Origin: a virus
Strand: one strand, 5' to 3'
Virus record (IMG/VR): IMGVR_UViG_3300021197_001116
Span: 1-35,666 of that record
Length of the DNA stretch: 35,666 nucleotides
Shown here: positions 1-5,798 of the stretch, in pieces
Layout of the letters: each line of letters starts with the position of its first letter
How positions within the stretch are numbered: the stretch's first letter is position 1
Position numbers and translations under genes: made by a program
The notes under the pieces: generated by a model
Databases searched by the model: none
The model's input: only the letters and a program-made list of their open reading frames with translations
Told to the model about the DNA's origin: nothing

Positions 1-90
1 ATGTATTATAATATATAATATATATAATATATATAATACTCTCTCTCTAAGAGAGAGAGATATAGTATATTATAATTATATATATTATAA
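1..90. repeat. A/T-rich inverted repeat with (CT)5-AA-(GA)5 core, copy 1
   Basis: A run of alternating A/T flanks a core made of (CT)5 at 39-48, AA at 49-50 and (GA)5 at 51-60. The CT and GA arms are complementary and the A/T flanks extend the pairing imperfectly, so the element could form a long hairpin or cruciform. The same 22-base core, also embedded in A/T-rich sequence, recurs at 11938-11959. It lies directly upstream of the sulfotransferase-like gene. Its role is unknown; terminator, A/T-rich promoter or origin element are all possible. Confidence 0.8.
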
Positions 91-97
91 CTAGCAT

Positions 98-688
98 ATG
101 CTTATAGTTGATAATAACTGCTTTGTTGTTGAAATACCCAAGACAGGTTCTTCTACACTTCAATGGATTGTGGACAAGGTCTACAACGGAAGTGTTCTCA
201 ACGGGCATCACCCCGTCTCAGAAGCAAAATTAAAAAATGAAAATAAAAATTTTAGTCAGATAGTGGCTGTTGTCCGAAACCCAGAGGACAGACTTGTAAG
301 TGCAGTTAACTATTGTCTAAAAAACGCCGCAACCCAGTCAGGGAGTGCCAAACCAAAAAACAAATCAGCGATAGCCAAAGAAGCTTCCCAATTAATGAAG
401 GGAGCAATCAAAGGATACAGCAAGAAAGACGGCCTCGTAAAACACTTCTGCTTCAGAACCCAACAAAGCTTTCTAGATACAGCAGATAAAGTGAAGATAT
501 TCACCTTTAATGAACTCCATCTAGCAGCACGGCACTTAGGTTGGAATGGAGATATGCCTCACATCAATCAGGGAGAGGCGTGGATAGCCAAGTCTGATCT
601 TCAGGTACTTACCCCCTACAAAGAGCTACTGCCCCTCTACGAGGCAGATATGAAGCTCTATGAGTCCTTTTCGATTTTCGAAGTATAG
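98..688 (+). CDS. sulfotransferase-family protein
   Basis: This 196-residue protein has the two signatures of PAPS-dependent sulfotransferases. An N-terminal 5'-phosphosulfate loop, IPKTGSST, sits at residues 13-20, and a 3'-phosphate motif, VVRNPEDRLVSA, at 58-69. By family knowledge it would transfer sulfate from PAPS to a hydroxyl or amine on a carbohydrate, lipid or protein; the substrate cannot be read from sequence. It is shorter than typical sulfotransferases but both nucleotide-binding motifs are intact. It stands alone on the plus strand, convergent with the small terminase and followed by its own terminator, which suggests an independently expressed accessory (moron-like) gene. No Shine-Dalgarno is visible before the ATG; upstream is A/T-rich repeat. 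Host-surface or virion modification is inference. Confidence 0.8.
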   Translation: MLIVDNNCFVVEIPKTGSSTLQWIVDKVYNGSVLNGHHPVSEAKLKNENKNFSQIVAVVRNPEDRLVSAVNYCLKNAATQSGSAKPKNKSAIAKEASQLMKGAIKGYSKKDGLVKHFCFRTQQSFLDTADKVKIFTFNELHLAARHLGWNGDMPHINQGEAWIAKSDLQVLTPYKELLPLYEADMKLYESFSIFEV

Positions 689-695
689 TACTAAT

Positions 696-722
696 ACCCC
701 TATTTGAACCTACGGGGTTTTT
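696..722 (+). terminator. rho-independent terminator of the sulfotransferase-like gene
   Basis: ACCCC (696-700) pairs with GGGGT (714-718) around a 13-base loop, followed by a run of five T. It starts 7 bases after the sulfotransferase-like stop codon on the same strand. Confidence 0.7.
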
Positions 723-773
723 GAGTGTGCGAAACATCATGTATGTATATCGTGCGCAGCGTGGCCCGAAACA

Positions 774-795
774 GGGGGGTGGGGGTAGGTGGGGG
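774..795 (+). other. G-rich tract beside the small terminase gene
   Basis: Runs of six, five, two and five G lie within 22 bases (774-779, 781-785, 788-789, 791-795). This could form a G-quadruplex (two-tetrad at least) or simply be a skewed tract. It lies in the convergent gap between the sulfotransferase-like and small terminase genes, a region where headful phages often have packaging sites; that link is inference. Confidence 0.4.
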
Positions 796-834
796 TCGAG
801 ATACTACTAAATTTGCGCACACACGTGAGGAAAT

Positions 835-846
835 GTTCAATTGAAC
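835..846. promoter_or_regulatory. GTTC-N4-GAAC palindrome, site 1
   Basis: GTTCAATTGAAC followed by TTTTT. It sits immediately beyond the small terminase stop codon, in the convergent gap with the sulfotransferase-like gene. It is one of 12 related sites in the window. Confidence 0.7.
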
Positions 847-849
847 TTT

Positions 850-1401
850 TTAACCCATCCCGAGCCGATCAAGTTTGTCACGCAGATCACGTTCGATCTC
901 GTCAGCAGTCCTGTCTGTCTTGTCATCCGTTTCAACTCTGTCGGTAAATAGCGCAACTGATTTGCCCAGCAGCTCCAATGCTCGAACACGAGCCCCGTCC
1001 TGCACCCCGCCATCAAGGGCTATGCCTTCGAGCTGTTTCAAAACAAGATCACTTCGAGAGAGCGACTGCATGCGCCGTTCACGCTCCTTCTGGCTATGCA
1101 GCTCATCTAATCTAGCTGATACCTTGGGGTTGATTGCTAGCTCGTAAGCTTGCCTGTGTATCGTTGCTGGCAACATGTTCTGGGCATCGTAAGACTGCCT
1201 ATATGCATCACTAAAAGAAGCACCACCAAACACGGCTAAAGCAAACCCCTCTTGCTTGGCTGTAAGACCATTAGGCTGCATTGCAGACCTATTGCTACCA
1301 GCTCTCTTCTTCTTACTACTCCCTGCACCTTTGGCACTCTTAGTGCCTGTACTATCACTGACTACTGTAAGCTTTGGCTTGTCTTTGTGTTTATCTGACA
1401 T
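850..1401 (-). CDS. terS: terminase small subunit
   Basis: This 183-residue protein would recognise phage DNA and hand it to the large terminase for packaging. The basic, low-complexity N-terminus (residues 1-42, rich in K, S and G) is followed by the small-terminase-like helix-turn-helix region. There, LTAKQEGFALAVF begins near residue 46, then GASFSDAYRQSY and a helix ending NPKVSARLDEL. The C-terminus is charged and helical. The ATG has AGAGGA upstream. It is the only leftward gene at this end; its large-subunit partner is not in the window and, if the genome is circular, would lie past the left edge. A GTTC palindrome lies just after the stop and another about 100 bp before the start. The family call rests on the sequence pattern, not on a database search. 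Confidence 0.75.
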   Translation of the reverse strand: MSDKHKDKPKLTVVSDSTGTKSAKGAGSSKKKRAGSNRSAMQPNGLTAKQEGFALAVFGGASFSDAYRQSYDAQNMLPATIHRQAYELAINPKVSARLDELHSQKERERRMQSLSRSDLVLKQLEGIALDGGVQDGARVRALELLGKSVALFTDRVETDDKTDRTADEIERDLRDKLDRLGMG

Positions 1402-1496
1402 CGTATCCTCTGCGCTGCGCTAGGCCTTTCGGGATTTTAGGCTAGGCTATTACCCCTGTTTCGGCACTATTCTTTAGTTCTGCTCAACCAAAATAA

Positions 1497-1508
1497 GTTC
1501 AATTGAAC
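1497..1508. promoter_or_regulatory. GTTC-N4-GAAC palindrome, site 2
   Basis: GTTCAATTGAAC followed by TTTTT, with AA before it. It lies about 100 bp upstream of the small terminase start, at the terminase end of the gene-free block. Confidence 0.7.
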
Positions 1509-1583
1509 TTTTTATAGACTACAGCATCAAACTTTCTTTGTCACCAACACCCAATAAAATAAGGCTATCAGATCAAATAAGGT

Positions 1584-1609
1584 AATTTAATTCAATTTAA
1601 TTCAATTTA
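1584..1609. repeat. 2.6 copies of a 10-bp A/T tandem repeat
   Basis: The unit AATTTAATTC occurs at 1584-1593 and 1594-1603, with a partial AATTTA at 1604-1609. The 10-bp period matches about one helical turn, so the A/T tracts are phased and may bend DNA. It directly precedes the candidate structured RNA. UP element, bend or iteron-like site are possibilities. Confidence 0.55.
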
Positions 1610-1890
1610 GGGGTAGACAAGGTAATCAGGGAATGCAACAAGGGGTCATCGGAAGGGCGGTCGTGCTTTCACGCCCCACCCCCTCAACCGAGAAGGTTCA
1701 AAGCCTTCATTAGCAGTAGACGCAAGTGATTGAAAAATCCCCGATGCTGCGACAGTCCAGTGCTTCGAGAGCCGAGACGAACCGATGATACCCTATATGG
1801 GCCTAGATGCGGACGTCACTTTCAAAAGCGGGTTCTGGCTGGTGAGGGGAGAGAAAAGCCTTCACACAAAAAAGAAACAAGTGGCCCTTA
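1610..1890 (+). ncRNA. candidate structured RNA or structured leader, no known family
   Basis: This GC-richer noncoding segment has several helices that can coexist. GGGC/GCCC with inner GTG/CAC lies in 1655-1677. GAAGG-TTCAAAG-CCTTC forms a 5-bp stem with a 7-base loop at 1692-1708. GTCC 1755-1758 can pair with GGAC 1811-1814, enclosing small hairpins including CCC-TATAT-GGG. CCCCTC 1680-1685 plus ACC 1687-1689 can pair with GGTGAGGGG 1841-1849, closing the domain. I recognise no RNase P, tmRNA, 6S, group I intron or ribozyme signature. The boundaries are approximate and the strand is assumed from the downstream early genes. Confidence 0.3.
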
Positions 1891-1899
1891 ACTGGGCCT

Positions 1900-1932
1900 C
1901 TATTTCAAACAGTTTTTGACTGTTTCAAATAG
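1900..1932 (+). promoter_or_regulatory. 14-position hairpin in the leader of the first early gene
   Basis: CTATTTCAAACAGT (1900-1913) pairs with ACTGTTTCAAATAG (1919-1932) at 13 of 14 positions (one C-C mismatch) around loop TTTTG. It ends about 11 bases before the TTGAGGA ribosome binding site of the 1953 gene. A smaller GGCCC/GGGCC hairpin lies just upstream (1883-1898). It may be an mRNA-stabilising or processing hairpin, or an operator. Confidence 0.55.
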
Positions 1933-1952
1933 ATCAACTTGAGGAATAACGA

Positions 1953-2105
1953 ATGTCTAATTACTTCATCAAAGACCCAGACGCAGCGGTCACTGCAATC
2001 GACTGCTTCGTCTCGTTCTGCGGCAGCGCTGCAGAGGGCAACATAGTTAAGGCAGCGTTCGACGTTGTTAGCCTTGCTGCAGCGATCAAACAATCAATCA
2101 TCTAG
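1953..2105 (+). CDS. small hypothetical protein, first early gene
   Basis: A 50-residue open frame beginning MSNYFIKDPDAAV and ending KQSII. It is preceded by a good ribosome binding site (TTGAGGA, 8 bases before ATG) and followed 11 bp later by the next gene with its own AAGGAG. It is Ala- and Val-rich with two Cys (residues 18 and 23) and probably helical; there is no recognisable domain. It heads the rightward early cluster, where phages typically keep small host-takeover proteins, but its function is unknown. It is supported by the ribosome binding site, spacing and operon position rather than homology. Confidence 0.6.
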   Translation: MSNYFIKDPDAAVTAIDCFVSFCGSAAEGNIVKAAFDVVSLAAAIKQSII

Positions 2106-2116
2106 AAGGAGTAAAA

Positions 2117-2305
2117 ATGAGAGTAGTTTATTTGGTAAATGGTTCTGAGGATGGAATTGTTGGGGTTTATGGCAGCAAAGCAAAAGCCTTTGAGAAAGCT
2201 AAAAGTTATGCAGAAGTCGAGCAATGCGAAGGAACGATTTCTGATTACATTTGGTTCTTTGAAGGAACCAATCATGCACAGGTAACAAAAGAATATGTGG
2301 AGTAA
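2117..2305 (+). CDS. hypothetical protein (62 aa)
   Basis: It opens with beta-like MRVVYLVNG, then GVYGSKAKAFEKAKSYAEV, which looks like a strand-helix arrangement, and ends acidic (KEYVE). The ribosome binding site AAGGAG lies 6-7 bases before the ATG. The pattern resembles small phage proteins in which a viewer strand is followed by a KAKAFEKAK-type helix, but I cannot name a family. It sits in a run of 50-75-residue genes, 11 bp after the 1953 gene and 3 bp before the 2309 gene. Function unknown. Confidence 0.7.
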   Translation: MRVVYLVNGSEDGIVGVYGSKAKAFEKAKSYAEVEQCEGTISDYIWFFEGTNHAQVTKEYVE

Positions 2306-2308
2306 AAA

Positions 2309-2461
2309 ATGATTACTAAAATACAGCGCACTCAAGCCAAGCAGATCGCAAAAAACTTCGAGGTCAAATGTTACGACAAAGAAGCAGCGGTCAACTACAT
2401 GTTAAAACTCGGCTGGCAGCGCGATTTGATTATCGAAGTCACGGTCAACATGGCTAAGTAA
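2309..2461 (+). CDS. small hypothetical protein (50 aa)
   Basis: An open frame from MITKIQRTQAKQIAKNF to VTVNMAK, 3 bp after the preceding stop. It is basic overall (many Lys, Arg) with a predicted helix (residues 5-17) and a later strand (DLIIEVTV). The ribosome binding site is weak (GTGGAG within the end of the previous gene, about 8 bases upstream), suggesting translational coupling. No family recognised; nucleic-acid binding is possible from the charge but unproven. Confidence 0.55.
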   Translation: MITKIQRTQAKQIAKNFEVKCYDKEAAVNYMLKLGWQRDLIIEVTVNMAK

Positions 2462-2499
2462 ACTGGCAATAATGCCGAAACTTTTTGAGGAGATACATC

Positions 2500-2709
2500 A
2501 TGTCAAACTACAAAAACGCAGTCGCAGCGTACATCAACTATCTGAAGTTTTTTACTTCTGATGAGTACACAAGCCGCCGCTTTTTAGACAAATCAATCTA
2601 CTTCGCGAAGCGCTTTGCGAAAGATAACGAAGGGAATGTTTGTGTCCCAGACTACATGGTTATTTGTGAGTGCGTCCGCGACGAGGCTAAGGAGTTCATG
2701 AACTCCTGA
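2500..2709 (+). CDS. hypothetical protein (69 aa)
   Basis: The start at 2500 is chosen because TTGAGGAG lies 7 bases before this ATG; a longer frame would begin at a non-ATG codon inside the ribosome binding site. The product, beginning MSNYKNAVAAYINYLKFF, is aromatic- and charge-rich and probably all-helical, with two Cys near the end (ICECVRDEAKEF). No recognised domain. It is followed by a strong hairpin before the 2796 gene, so it may end a transcription segment. Confidence 0.7.
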   Translation: MSNYKNAVAAYINYLKFFTSDEYTSRRFLDKSIYFAKRFAKDNEGNVCVPDYMVICECVRDEAKEFMNS

Positions 2710-2714
2710 GTTGA

Positions 2715-2752
2715 TACCAACAGTACAGCCCTGCAGGGCTGTATCATTGGTG
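2715..2752 (+). terminator. strong two-tier hairpin, possible terminator or processing site
   Basis: The inner stem TACAGCCC (2724-2731) and GGGCTGTA (2736-2743) closes on TGCA. An outer stem ACCAA/TTGGT (2716-2720, 2747-2751) is separated by a 3x3 internal loop. There is no T-run after it, so factor-independent termination is doubtful; an RNA processing or stability role is as likely. The CAGCCC/GGGCTG core recurs in the hairpins at 3599 and 4322. Confidence 0.5.
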
Positions 2753-2795
2753 ACAACCAAGGCACTTATGCCAAACATATCTGAGGAGATATACT

Positions 2796-3476
2796 ATGAC
2801 TAAAGCTAAAAAAATCGCATTCGAAATTGCAGATGCAACCATCAATCACATCGCTGGTGCTGAGGCAAAAATCACTGGCCTGAAGGCGGACAGCAAGGCC
2901 AATTCTGAGGCTGCGAACTCACACAAAATCGGAGCTTACTGCGAACTGATTTCTTCCCTCGCCAGCGTAAAGATGAAAAAGGGAAACCTTCCAGATCAAG
3001 TATCCAAGTCGGTTAAGGAAGCTTTGCTTTTGGCACTCGGAACGGGCAAGGATGCTACCGTCAAACGTTATTTTGACAACTCTGTCGGGGCAATCAGGCA
3101 CTTTGATCTGTCTGGTATGACACAAGCCACCCCGGCGATGGTTCAGGAGTTCTTTGACGCTGAGGGCATTACTAGCGAAAACAAGTTGGCAAAGCTTGTT
3201 TCCGGCGAAGCAAGTAAGTCGAAAGCCAAACTTCTTGCAGAAAAAGTTGTTGGCAAATGGTCAACAAAAAAGGAGGAAGGCAAAAAAGTTCAAGGTGACA
3301 AGTTCTGTGACGGCCTTGCCGATGAGGAGCTGGAAGAGTTCCACAATATCATGCGTGAATTGCTGGCTGCTCGCAAAGCATTCCGAAACACTGCTGCAGC
3401 CAAAGCGGCAGAGGCCGACGCTGCTGCAGAGAACAGCGATGTGGATGCGGCAGTTGACGCTATGATGGCGTCATGA
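2796..3476 (+). CDS. hypothetical protein, Ala/Lys-rich helical (226 aa)
   Basis: One of the larger early proteins. It is strongly helical and charged, with a Lys-rich middle (KWSTKKEEGKKVQGDKF, about residues 154-170) and an Ala/Asp-rich tail ending AAVDAMMAS. The start is set by GAGGAG 8 bases upstream of ATG. No catalytic motif or known domain recognised. The next gene overlaps its stop (TCATGA), so the two are translationally coupled. It may be an abundant early structural or DNA-associated protein, judged only by composition. Confidence 0.75.
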   Translation: MTKAKKIAFEIADATINHIAGAEAKITGLKADSKANSEAANSHKIGAYCELISSLASVKMKKGNLPDQVSKSVKEALLLALGTGKDATVKRYFDNSVGAIRHFDLSGMTQATPAMVQEFFDAEGITSENKLAKLVSGEASKSKAKLLAEKVVGKWSTKKEEGKKVQGDKFCDGLADEELEEFHNIMRELLAARKAFRNTAAAKAAEADAAAENSDVDAAVDAMMAS

Positions 3477-3589
3477 GCCGCCGCCTCTCGCGCAGGGAGC
3501 GCAGGTTGCTATTAGTAGAGGGCTTTGCTTCTGGCATTGTTCTCTCAGCAACACTCTTTGGAGTGCTAGTCTTTATGATGGCTTGGTGA
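3473..3589 (+). CDS. small single-pass membrane protein (38 aa)
   Basis: The ATG overlaps the stop of the previous gene in the ATGA arrangement typical of coupled phage genes. The product has a very basic N-terminus (MSRRLSRRERR) followed by a hydrophobic segment, GFASGIVLSATLFGVLVFMM (residues about 16-35), ending AW. This predicts one transmembrane helix with the N-terminus in the cytoplasm. Small early membrane proteins of this kind may be superinfection-exclusion or inhibitor proteins, but nothing here identifies the job. A terminator-like hairpin starts 9 bp after the stop. Confidence 0.6.
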   Translation: MSRRLSRRERRLLLVEGFASGIVLSATLFGVLVFMMAW

Positions 3590-3598
3590 ACTTTTGTT

Positions 3599-3623
3599 AG
3601 CAGCCCGTTCCTGATGGGCTGTT
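3599..3623 (+). terminator. hairpin AGCAGCCC/GGGCTGTT
   Basis: AGCAGCCC (3599-3606) pairs with GGGCTGTT (3616-3623) with one G-T wobble, loop GTTCCTGAT. A GTTC palindrome starts 8 bases later. The whole arrangement, from the preceding TGA stop onwards, is duplicated at 4310-4364. Confidence 0.6.
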
Positions 3624-3630
3624 ACGAAAA

Positions 3631-3642
3631 GTTCAATAGAAC
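3631..3642. promoter_or_regulatory. GTTC-N4-GAAC palindrome, site 3
   Basis: The full symmetric element is AAAAGTTCAATAGAACTTTT (3627-3646), directly after the 3599 hairpin and about 75 bp before the 3720 gene. Confidence 0.75.
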
Positions 3643-3719
3643 TTTTAATTGGATGACGACACACGGCGTTATCACGCCTGTCAACACATCTAACCTCTAA
3701 TCATCAAGGAGAAAAAGTG

Positions 3720-3944
3720 ATGAGAGATATAAATTTTCAACATAACAAGAACGGTATGACTGTTTTCGAACTAACAAGTATCGCTGACAACTTAGAAGTC
3801 CTGATCGACTACCATCACAGATTTAGTAAACCAAACCCAGACGATGCTACGGCAGAGAATATGGAACAATTCTTCTGGATTTTTGACGATTTCACGAAGG
3901 GTTACATCACCAGCAAACAGCAAAGGGAGATGCAGGATGAGTAA
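3720..3944 (+). CDS. hypothetical protein (74 aa)
   Basis: The ATG at 3720 is preferred over the GTG three bases earlier because AAGGAG lies 7 bases before it. The acidic product has a TVFELTSIADNLEVLIDYHHRF helix and a FFWIFDDFTKGYITSKQQ segment, and looks all-helical and soluble. No family recognised. Its end overlaps the start of the next small membrane-protein gene by 8 bases. Confidence 0.7.
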   Translation: MRDINFQHNKNGMTVFELTSIADNLEVLIDYHHRFSKPNPDDATAENMEQFFWIFDDFTKGYITSKQQREMQDE

Positions 3945-4056
3945 AGTTATTGATCGTGTCTACGTTTGGGCAGCGTGTCTGCCCATCGCGCCAAAGGTTG
4001 CACTAATCGCAGCCATCAACGCAGCCATTCTGGTTGCATTATATCAAATATCTTGA
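3937..4056 (+). CDS. small membrane protein (39 aa)
   Basis: The start is set at the ATG after GCAGGATG, overlapping the previous gene's end by 8 bases; the reading frame is open further upstream but that part is out of place inside the previous gene. The product begins MSKVIDRVYVWAACLPI and has a hydrophobic stretch, VALIAAINAAILVALYQIS, to its end. It predicts one or two short membrane helices. Function unknown. Confidence 0.6.
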   Translation: MSKVIDRVYVWAACLPIAPKVALIAAINAAILVALYQIS

Positions 4057-4063
4057 GGGAAAT

Positions 4064-4312
4064 ATGCAAATAAAAATAGAGAAAATAAAACCCACAATGT
4101 GGCAAGGCAACCACTTGGGAACAAGTGCTGCTGAATGGACTGTGGTTGGTCGGCGAGATATACTGATTTACAAAGCTGGTTTTGGGGAATGGAAAGCTTC
4201 AATACCAAGAGAAGATTGTGATCGACGACGCACAGTCATTGCTATGGCAGACACTCGCAAAGAATTAGTAGAAATTCTTGAGCTACGGTTAAGTACACCA
4301 ATAATACAGTGA
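4064..4312 (+). CDS. hypothetical protein (82 aa)
   Basis: The start at 4064 follows GAGGGA by 3-4 bases; an earlier in-frame ATG lies inside the previous gene. The N-terminal half looks like a small beta-sheet domain (EWTVVGRRDILIYKAGFGEWKASI) and the C-terminal half is a helix (MADTRKELVEILELRL). This resembles small regulatory or inhibitor folds but matches no family I can name. It ends in TGA, which is the first part of a duplicated hairpin-palindrome module. Confidence 0.65.
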   Translation: MQIKIEKIKPTMWQGNHLGTSAAEWTVVGRRDILIYKAGFGEWKASIPREDCDRRRTVIAMADTRKELVEILELRLSTPIIQ

Positions 4313-4321
4313 GCTTTTGTT

Positions 4322-4342
4322 AGCAGCCCTTCGTGGGCTGCT
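4322..4342 (+). terminator. perfect hairpin AGCAGCCC/GGGCTGCT
   Basis: AGCAGCCC (4322-4329) pairs perfectly with GGGCTGCT (4335-4342), with a 5-base loop, TTCGT. It begins 9 bases after the preceding stop and is followed 8 bases later by a GTTC palindrome and a short T-run. Confidence 0.65.
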
Positions 4343-4349
4343 GCGAAAA

Positions 4350-4361
4350 GTTCAATAGAAC
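4350..4361. promoter_or_regulatory. GTTC-N4-GAAC palindrome, site 4
   Basis: GTTCAATAGAAC within AAAGTTCAATAGAACTTT, directly after the 4322 hairpin and 27 bp before the 4389 start. It is the second copy of the duplicated module. Confidence 0.75.
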
Positions 4362-4388
4362 TTTAATTGCAAAGAGGAGTGCAAGTTT

Positions 4389-4709
4389 ATGGAAACAGAA
4401 TTCTATTTTGTGGCTAAGTGGAAGGCTGGTCAGTTGATCGATGGCAATATCGATGTCGATGCTGCTGTTGCTGTTGCTGGGTTGGAAGCAGCAAGGTCAG
4501 ATTATGATGCTGGCAAATATTTGACTATAGTAACGCATGATCAAAAATATCATGCTTACATCATCGATCAAGATCAGTACGACAATTTTTGTGAGTGGGT
4601 CTGCTACGAGTGGATCGACAGCTTTTATGACGATCACATGTCAGTCGATGATGCCTTAAACCTTCACGACATTCAAATCAAACGCACAAGCTTAGAGGAG
4701 AAATTGTAA
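4389..4709 (+). CDS. hypothetical acidic protein (106 aa)
   Basis: It begins METEFYFVAKWKAGQLIDGN, with an alternating strand/helix N-terminus, a Val/Ala-rich stretch (DVDAAVAVAGLEAARSDY) and an acidic, aromatic C-terminal half (FCEWVCYEWIDSFYDDHM). The ribosome binding site GAGGAG lies about 10 bases before the ATG. It is immediately followed (stop TAA then ATG) by the YubB-like gene. No family assigned. The acidic surface would suit a DNA-mimic or inhibitor role, but that is speculation. Confidence 0.7.
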   Translation: METEFYFVAKWKAGQLIDGNIDVDAAVAVAGLEAARSDYDAGKYLTIVTHDQKYHAYIIDQDQYDNFCEWVCYEWIDSFYDDHMSVDDALNLHDIQIKRTSLEEKL

Positions 4710-5144
4710 ATGCCTAATCATTGCTATCAAGAAGTGTACGTCCAAGGCCCACGGGCCATGGTGCACGAATTATTTTTTAACGTTAGTCTTAATTACCCTA
4801 GGTTCTGTGACGTTGTTGTGCCGCAACCTTTGATCTCGTTCTCGGAGATTGAACAATATCCAGACGGGCCCATGGACTGGCGCATTACACACTGGGGCAC
4901 AAAATGGGATGTCTGTGAGGTTGAAATCACCGAGAATTTTCAGATGTCAGATGATCAGAAGGTGGGTAAGTTTGCTTTCAAATGTTGGACTGCGTGGTCT
5001 CCGCCCATTCCTATATGGGATCGTTTGACTGGGTGGGGGTTTGATATCTCTGCGTCTTACTTGGACGAAGGTGAATTGTTTGAGGGTGAATACAGGGATG
5101 GAAAAGACAATCGCTGGACAACAATGATGGGGGGGGCAGCGTGA
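4710..5144 (+). CDS. YubB/Api92-like ferredoxin-fold protein
   Basis: This 144-residue protein shows the pattern of the DUF1281/Api92-like family seen on plasmids and phages. It starts MPNHCYQEVYVQG, has a central WRITHWGTKWDVCEVE motif (about residues 57-72), then FKCWTAWSPPIPIWDRLTGWG (about 89-109) and an ending with a Gly/acid-rich EGELFEGEYRDG. The family has a ferredoxin-like fold; its biochemical role is not established to my knowledge. It directly abuts the preceding gene and overlaps the next start. It probably acts early in infection, given its position. Confidence 0.7.
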   Translation: MPNHCYQEVYVQGPRAMVHELFFNVSLNYPRFCDVVVPQPLISFSEIEQYPDGPMDWRITHWGTKWDVCEVEITENFQMSDDQKVGKFAFKCWTAWSPPIPIWDRLTGWGFDISASYLDEGELFEGEYRDGKDNRWTTMMGGAA

Positions 5145-5422
5145 TGGGAGAATTGAAACCAATTTCTGAGGCTTATGCTGAGGCGGAAGCGTTCTTTGAG
5201 CGCGATGACGTGCAAGCTATTTTCCAAGAGGCATTTGCTCTGGCTACAGTTAAGCTGCCTAACTATCAGTTGGGTAAGACTTGGTGGAAACGTATGTATA
5301 AAGAGCGACATCCATCCAAACAGATGCGTGATGCTTTGTATGAGTTGGAAAAGGATTTGTCGTTCGTCGCGTTTGCACTGAACCGCCGTGTCCAAAGCGT
5401 TAAGATAAAGGATCAAGAGTGA
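5144..5422 (+). CDS. hypothetical protein (92 aa)
   Basis: The ATG at 5144 overlaps the upstream stop by one base; a GTG three bases earlier is the alternative. The product is helical, with YAEAEAFFERDDVQAIFQEAF near the N-terminus and a basic middle (KTWWKRMYKERHPSKQ). A G-run just upstream may serve as ribosome binding site. No known domain. It lies in a tight string of coupled genes, 4710 to 7359. Confidence 0.65.
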   Translation: MGELKPISEAYAEAEAFFERDDVQAIFQEAFALATVKLPNYQLGKTWWKRMYKERHPSKQMRDALYELEKDLSFVAFALNRRVQSVKIKDQE

Positions 5423-5664
5423 TGACAAAATTACATGATGAGGTTAATCCCATAAACCCAAATTACCACGGCAGTCAAAAATTGTTTTATTTTGGCAAAG
5501 CAAAAATATCTAAGGGCGTTAATTTATGGGCTGGTACGTGGAAAAGAATTAATGAGATCGATGGCAAACGCCTCGAACTTGAAGGTCGTGGTTTTAATCT
5601 TGATGAAATCGATGAAGTAAAACTATCCCGTGAGGGGTTAGCTAAAATTTTAGGAGATATATAA
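5422..5664 (+). CDS. hypothetical protein (80 aa)
   Basis: It starts at the ATG overlapping the previous stop (TGATG). It has a compact beta-rich centre (KLFYFGKAKISKGVNLWAG, then KRLELEGRGFNLDEIDEV) and a short C-terminal helix ending KILGDI. The last codons (GGA GAT ATA TAA) double as the ribosome binding site of the next gene. Function unknown. Confidence 0.65.
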   Translation: MTKLHDEVNPINPNYHGSQKLFYFGKAKISKGVNLWAGTWKRINEIDGKRLELEGRGFNLDEIDEVKLSREGLAKILGDI

Positions 5665-5798
5665 TGATGGATCGGAAAGAATTTTTTGAGTGGTTGGAGA
5701 CTTGCCCAACTCACAAGTGGGAGATCACTCACGAAGAATACGGCCACGTTGTCGTGTCCTTCCCGACGGATGAAGAAGAGGACGAAGGAGATATATAA
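5664..5798 (+). CDS. small acidic protein (44 aa)
   Basis: Starts MMDRKEFFEWLETC (either of two adjacent ATGs) and ends with a strongly acidic tail, TDEEEDEGDI. It contains HKWEITHEEYGHVVVSF, likely a short beta-hairpin. It overlaps both neighbours, and its last codons GGA GAT ATA TAA again form the ribosome binding site for the following gene, exactly as in the preceding gene. No family; real-gene status rests on coupling and ribosome binding sites. Confidence 0.55.
   Translation: MMDRKEFFEWLETCPTHKWEITHEEYGHVVVSFPTDEEEDEGDI

Larger units (their letters stand above)
1402..1952. other. gene-free block between divergent terminase and early genes
   Basis: About 550 bp without a convincing reading frame on either strand, rare in this compact genome. 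It holds the leader of the small terminase (minus strand), a GTTC palindrome, a 10-bp-period A/T repeat, a GC-richer segment with several pairing arms, and a long hairpin before the first early gene. No clear sigma70 promoter could be assigned, but both the terminase and early transcription probably start here. Confidence 0.6.

Noticed and set aside
1692-1708. 5-bp stem with 7-base TTCAAAG loop resembling a tRNA T-arm
   Set aside because: No matching acceptor, D or anticodon arms at the right distances, and the loop lacks the usual last pyrimidine.
1514-1760. AGACTA and ACAGTCC pieces resembling group I intron R and S elements
   Set aside because: Far apart, no P/Q elements, and no interrupted gene around them.
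1775-1800. CCGATGA followed by a CCC/GGG hairpin, like a hammerhead ribozyme core
   Set aside because: The hammerhead needs CUGANGA, and a GAAA after stem II; neither the U nor the GAAA is present.
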